Below, piece by piece: positions 12,470-15,401 of a DNA stretch of 15,401 bases. Positions within the stretch are counted from its first letter, which is position 1, and each line of letters starts with the position of its first letter. Below the pieces are notes generated by a model, which searched no databases, was not told the origin of the DNA, and worked only from the letters and a program-made list of their open reading frames with translations. The translations under genes and the position numbers were made by a program. The DNA comes from a bacterium (GTDB taxonomy: Bacteria; Vulcanimicrobiota; Xenobia; Xenobiales; Xenobiaceae): contig JAFSXO010000023.1 in the NCBI GenBank assembly GCA_017444045.1, forward strand, positions 1 through 15,401, read 5' to 3'.

Positions 12470-14473
12470 ATGACGGTTTCAGCCTCTGCCGGATATTTGT
12501 GCCTTTTCATACATGCGCATCTGCCATACGCAGCGCTCATAAGTGCCAACGCCGCCTATCACGACGAATGGCTGTGCGCATCGCTTTTTGAAAGCTATCT
12601 TCCGCTGCTGGAGCTGTTTGACCGTCTGTCTAAGGAGGGCATCCCCTACCGCGTCAACCTAGGCATAAGCCCCACCATACTGGAGATGATCAGCGATCCC
12701 AGCATCGCCGAGCGCTTTGATCGCTACCTAGACAAACGCCTAGAGCTGTGCCAAAAGGAACTGGCGTTCGCCTACGACGCAGATTCCCCGCAGCTTTTAG
12801 AGCTAGCCCGCTACTTTGCGGCCATAACCCAGCAGCGGATAAAAAGCTTTCGCGAAAATTACCGGGGCAAGGTAATAGCCTCGCTGAACCGGTTGGTCAA
12901 GTGCGGGCATTTAGAGCTGCTGGCAGCCTCGGCAACGGGGGCATATCTGCCCCTTTTAGGCCCTGCGCCCGATATGACCCAGGCCCAGATAAAGGTCGGA
13001 GTGCAAAGCTACGCTCAGTATTTCTCCGTAGCTCCGCGCGGCTTTTGGTCCTTTGCCGGCGGTTACACGCCCGAGATGGACGAACAGATTATTAAAGCGG
13101 GACTGCGCTACACTCTGGTGCGATCTGTATCGGTTATCGGTGCCGACCCTCGCCCGCAGGCTGCTTCATTCCGCCCCGTGCGCACCCCGGCAGGGCTCAC
13201 TATTTTTGCCAGCGACACCGAGGCCATGCTGGATGTATTCCACAGCCGCATGGGCTATATTTACGCGTTGGACAATCTGGCCGTAGGCCCGCAGCAGCAG
13301 TCCGACAGCGGACAGAAGGACGCCGCTGATGACGATGAGAACGCCTGGACACACAACTACTACTGCCGGACCAGACCTGGCAGTACCCGCCAGTTCTACA
13401 ATCCGCAGCAGGCAGCTGCATCTGCCAGAATGCAGGCTCAAAGCTTTATAAGCAACCGCCTGCGCCAGGCGGACTGGATAAGAAAAAGAATCGAGCTTCC
13501 CGCGGTAATAACGCTCTCGCTTAAAGCGGAAATGTTCGGGCAGAGCTGGTACGAAGGCACTATATGGCTGGAGGAGGTTCTGCGCCTGCTTTCCCGCGAA
13601 GACAGCCAGATAAGCAGCGCTCACTTTTCCGAGCTGTGCAGCAGCTGCGACCTGCAGGTATGCACCCCTAACGCCGGCTCCAGCACCCGCGGATCCTTTA
13701 ACGCCAGCTGGCTGAACGAAAGCTCTTCCTGGATTTACAGGCACATTTACCTGGCCGGAAACCGCATGCTGAAGATGGCCAAGCTGGGCCACCAGAATGA
13801 CGAATATAAGCTCCGCCTCATCAACCAGGCCGCCAGAGAGCTGCTGGCAGCGCAGAGCTCAGACTGGCCTACGCTAATCACCAGCGGAATTTACGGCAGA
13901 TGGGCGCGCAAAACCGTAAAGCGCCATTTAGTTTCGTTCCACAAGCTTTTCGATGATTTGCGAGAAGGCAAGGTAGATCAGGACGGACTGCGAAAATTTG
14001 AAGAGCGCTGTCCAATATTTGCCAATATCAGCTATAAAGACTGCTTCGACACCTCAGAAAGGCCAACTCCCGCCATGCCCAACAGCCAGCCCCAACATAA
14101 TACCCCCACCCTATCAGTCGACAAAGAAGAAGTCATCGCCGGCATCGTTCAGATTCAGAAGGTCACCCGTGAGCTGGCCGTCCTTTGCCAGCAAGCTCTG
14201 GCCACCGACAAGGACGTATCGCTCGACATTTCCGCCAAAGCCTGCGAATCCGTAGCCATAGTAGAGGATCTGGCCCGCCGAGCCTGCGATCCGAACGCCA
14301 TGAACCGCTATCTTGACACGACTACCAAGCTAGAGAATATCATCAAAATTATCGCCGACACCAACGACACTCAGGAGCTGCTCAGACTGCACAGCGAGGC
14401 CATAGACGCCGTAGATGCCTGGGCAGACACCGTTGAGTCTCTGCTAAAAAGCATTATCGCTCAGGCCAGTTAA
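12470..14473 (+). CDS. GH57 branching-enzyme-like protein, probably catalytically inactive
   Basis: 667 residues; AGGAAG stands six bases before the ATG. The fold is that of GH57 1,4-alpha-glucan branching enzymes (DUF1957 type): HAHLPY at 15-20, EWLCASLFESYLPLL, GHLELLAASATGAYLPLL, a GFW...GYTP motif at 191-201, AEMFGQSWYEG at 353-363, then WLNESSSWIYRHIYLAGNRM and NQAARELLAAQSSDWP. The catalytic positions are changed. The family's WLPECGY, holding the nucleophile Glu, reads WSFAGGY with Ala196. The YDAELFGHWW motif, holding the catalytic Asp, reads LKAEMFGQSW with Lys352. The His of the ATHGFLPLL motif is Gly. The frame is intact, so this looks like a maintained pseudoenzyme rather than a decaying gene. 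Residues about 560-667 add a helical domain not needed for GH57. It probably binds glucan or regulates glycogen metabolism with its DUF4912 neighbour. Confidence 0.8.
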   Translation: MTVSASAGYLCLFIHAHLPYAALISANAAYHDEWLCASLFESYLPLLELFDRLSKEGIPYRVNLGISPTILEMISDPSIAERFDRYLDKRLELCQKELAFAYDADSPQLLELARYFAAITQQRIKSFRENYRGKVIASLNRLVKCGHLELLAASATGAYLPLLGPAPDMTQAQIKVGVQSYAQYFSVAPRGFWSFAGGYTPEMDEQIIKAGLRYTLVRSVSVIGADPRPQAASFRPVRTPAGLTIFASDTEAMLDVFHSRMGYIYALDNLAVGPQQQSDSGQKDAADDDENAWTHNYYCRTRPGSTRQFYNPQQAAASARMQAQSFISNRLRQADWIRKRIELPAVITLSLKAEMFGQSWYEGTIWLEEVLRLLSREDSQISSAHFSELCSSCDLQVCTPNAGSSTRGSFNASWLNESSSWIYRHIYLAGNRMLKMAKLGHQNDEYKLRLINQAARELLAAQSSDWPTLITSGIYGRWARKTVKRHLVSFHKLFDDLREGKVDQDGLRKFEERCPIFANISYKDCFDTSERPTPAMPNSQPQHNTPTLSVDKEEVIAGIVQIQKVTRELAVLCQQALATDKDVSLDISAKACESVAIVEDLARRACDPNAMNRYLDTTTKLENIIKIIADTNDTQELLRLHSEAIDAVDAWADTVESLLKSIIAQAS

Positions 14474-14475
14474 AT

Positions 14476-15401
14476 ATGCGCAGTTTTTTTCTAAAGCTTT
14501 TCAAATGGGCCATAATTCTGGCCTTTTTAGCCGGCGCGGTTTACGGAGGAAGGCAGTTCTACCGCAACCGACAGATGCTGTTAGCCTATTTGGGCGGCCC
14601 TGTCCCGAGCAGCTCGGAAAAGCCAAATGAACAAGAGATTACAGTGGGCATCTGCGACCGCCCCGCCTCGTTAGCTGTTTACGCGGCAGTAAGCAAGCGC
14701 GACGCTTCAAGCAACAGCCAATGGCTTAAAGCTAAGCGTTTTGGCAGCTACGAAGAGCTATGGGAGGCTCTGGAATTAGGCACCATCGACTATGCCTACG
14801 TCAGCCTAGACCAGCTGGCCCGCCAGGCCTTCATAACCTCCCCGTGTGTCATTTTTCCTTATGCCCAGAGCACAGGCAGCGACGGAATCGTATGCTCTTC
14901 CGCCTGGGACAGCCCTACCCCCGGACATCCCCGCCACATAGCCTGCGTAACCGGCAGCACGGGCGAATATATCGCCAGGCTGGTCTGCGACAAATACATG
15001 GACAGCAGCACCCCTGTAGAGCTGGCGGGCGCGGCCAGCGCAGCCGAAGCTCAGGAGCTTCTCAGCAGCGGACAGGCCGAAGCCCTGGCAGTCTGCCAGC
15101 CGCTCCTCGGCGAGCTGATCAGTAAGGGCTATAAGCTGCTCACCAATGAGGGCATTCCCATCATAACCGAAGTCTGCGTCGCTAAGAATCACTCTTTAGA
15201 CAGTAATTCCAAGAAGTATGCGCTTAGGCTGTTTTTAACCGCTACCAGCTTCCGCTTCTCAGAGAATCTGATCCAGCGCCCAGGCCCAATGTATTCGCTC
15301 ATAGCCAAGATTAGCGGACTAAAGCGGGACGAGGTGCGCGCCACCATGCAGTCAGGGCTGTCCTTCATTACGCAGGATGAGGCTGTCAGTATGCTCAAAT
15401 C
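14476..15401 (+). CDS. Membrane-anchored solute-binding-like protein, cut by window end
   Basis: 308 complete codons are visible and no stop is reached. The ATG lies two bases after the stop of the GH57 gene, so translation is probably coupled; no Shine-Dalgarno is evident. Residues about 10-24 (WAIILAFLAGAVYGG) form a signal-anchor or uncleaved signal peptide without a lipobox Cys. The rest resembles the periplasmic binding-protein fold of NMT1/SsuA type: EITVGICDRPASLAVYAAVSK opens like a ligand-binding lobe, ELGTIDYAYVSLDQLA and SGQAEALAVCQPLL fit the two places where such proteins read as dependent on low-complexity sites, and HIACVTGSTGEYIARLV fits the second-lobe start. No ABC permease or ATPase is visible, so it may belong to a transporter beyond the window or be a sensor. 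The family assignment is by pattern only. Confidence 0.6.
   Translation, partial: MRSFFLKLFKWAIILAFLAGAVYGGRQFYRNRQMLLAYLGGPVPSSSEKPNEQEITVGICDRPASLAVYAAVSKRDASSNSQWLKAKRFGSYEELWEALELGTIDYAYVSLDQLARQAFITSPCVIFPYAQSTGSDGIVCSSAWDSPTPGHPRHIACVTGSTGEYIARLVCDKYMDSSTPVELAGAASAAEAQELLSSGQAEALAVCQPLLGELISKGYKLLTNEGIPIITEVCVAKNHSLDSNSKKYALRLFLTATSFRFSENLIQRPGPMYSLIAKISGLKRDEVRATMQSGLSFITQDEAVSMLK

Noticed and set aside
13166..13792. 208-residue frame antisense to the GH57 gene
   Set aside because: Lies fully within the recognised GH57 frame and has no ribosome site or family signature.
12470..14473. Reading the GH57 gene as a decaying pseudogene
   Set aside because: The frame is intact over 667 codons with conserved scaffold motifs and it sits in a tight operon, so loss of catalysis without loss of the protein fits better.
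14806..15192. Antisense and overlapping + frames (14760-15125) within the last gene
   Set aside because: The frame open from 14476 to the window end starts two bases after the GH57 stop, has a hydrophobic N-terminus and a binding-protein-like pattern, so it is the coding frame.

Overview
The window looks like an ordinary chromosomal stretch of a bacterium of moderate GC content with strong AGGAGG-type ribosome binding sites. I saw no phage, plasmid or transposase gene, no CRISPR array and no RNA gene. The gene set (Tex, two CNNM/CorC proteins, SlyD, a YbeD/DUF493 protein, a DUF4912 protein, a GH57-fold protein, a solute-binding protein) suggests an anaerobe-like, probably Gram-negative bacterium. 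The phylum cannot be fixed from the sequence: YbeD and SlyD are common in Proteobacteria, while DUF4912 next to GH57 is known from deltaproteobacterial and candidate-phylum genomes.

Left part (1-5300, + strand): three separately spaced genes. An 890-residue protein (399-3071) has a Gly/Ala-rich linker, long coiled coils and a C-terminal CHAP-type cysteine peptidase/amidase domain, and is followed by a strong terminator. A small secreted protein (3412-3837) ends in an almost pure Asp tail. Phosphopentomutase DeoB (4055-5224) has all expected active-site residues and ends at a perfect long hairpin terminator. The spacers around these genes carry a dispersed repeat with core TTTAGTTAAG, found in both orientations, in three intergenic regions and partly in tandem.

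Middle part (5408-10731, - strand): two overlapping CNNM/CorC-like membrane proteins (ATGA overlap), then the RNA-binding factor Tex, then a small charged protein of unknown function with its own promoter candidate.

Right part (10920-15401, + strand): a tight five-gene run, probably one operon: SlyD prolyl isomerase, a YbeD/DUF493 protein with a His-rich N-terminal extension, a DUF4912 protein, a GH57 branching-enzyme-like protein, and a membrane-anchored solute-binding protein cut by the window end. The most striking point is that the GH57 protein keeps the fold signatures but appears to have lost both catalytic residues (Glu to Ala at 196, Asp to Lys at 352). It may therefore be a glucan-binding or regulatory pseudoenzyme working with its DUF4912 neighbour rather than a branching enzyme.
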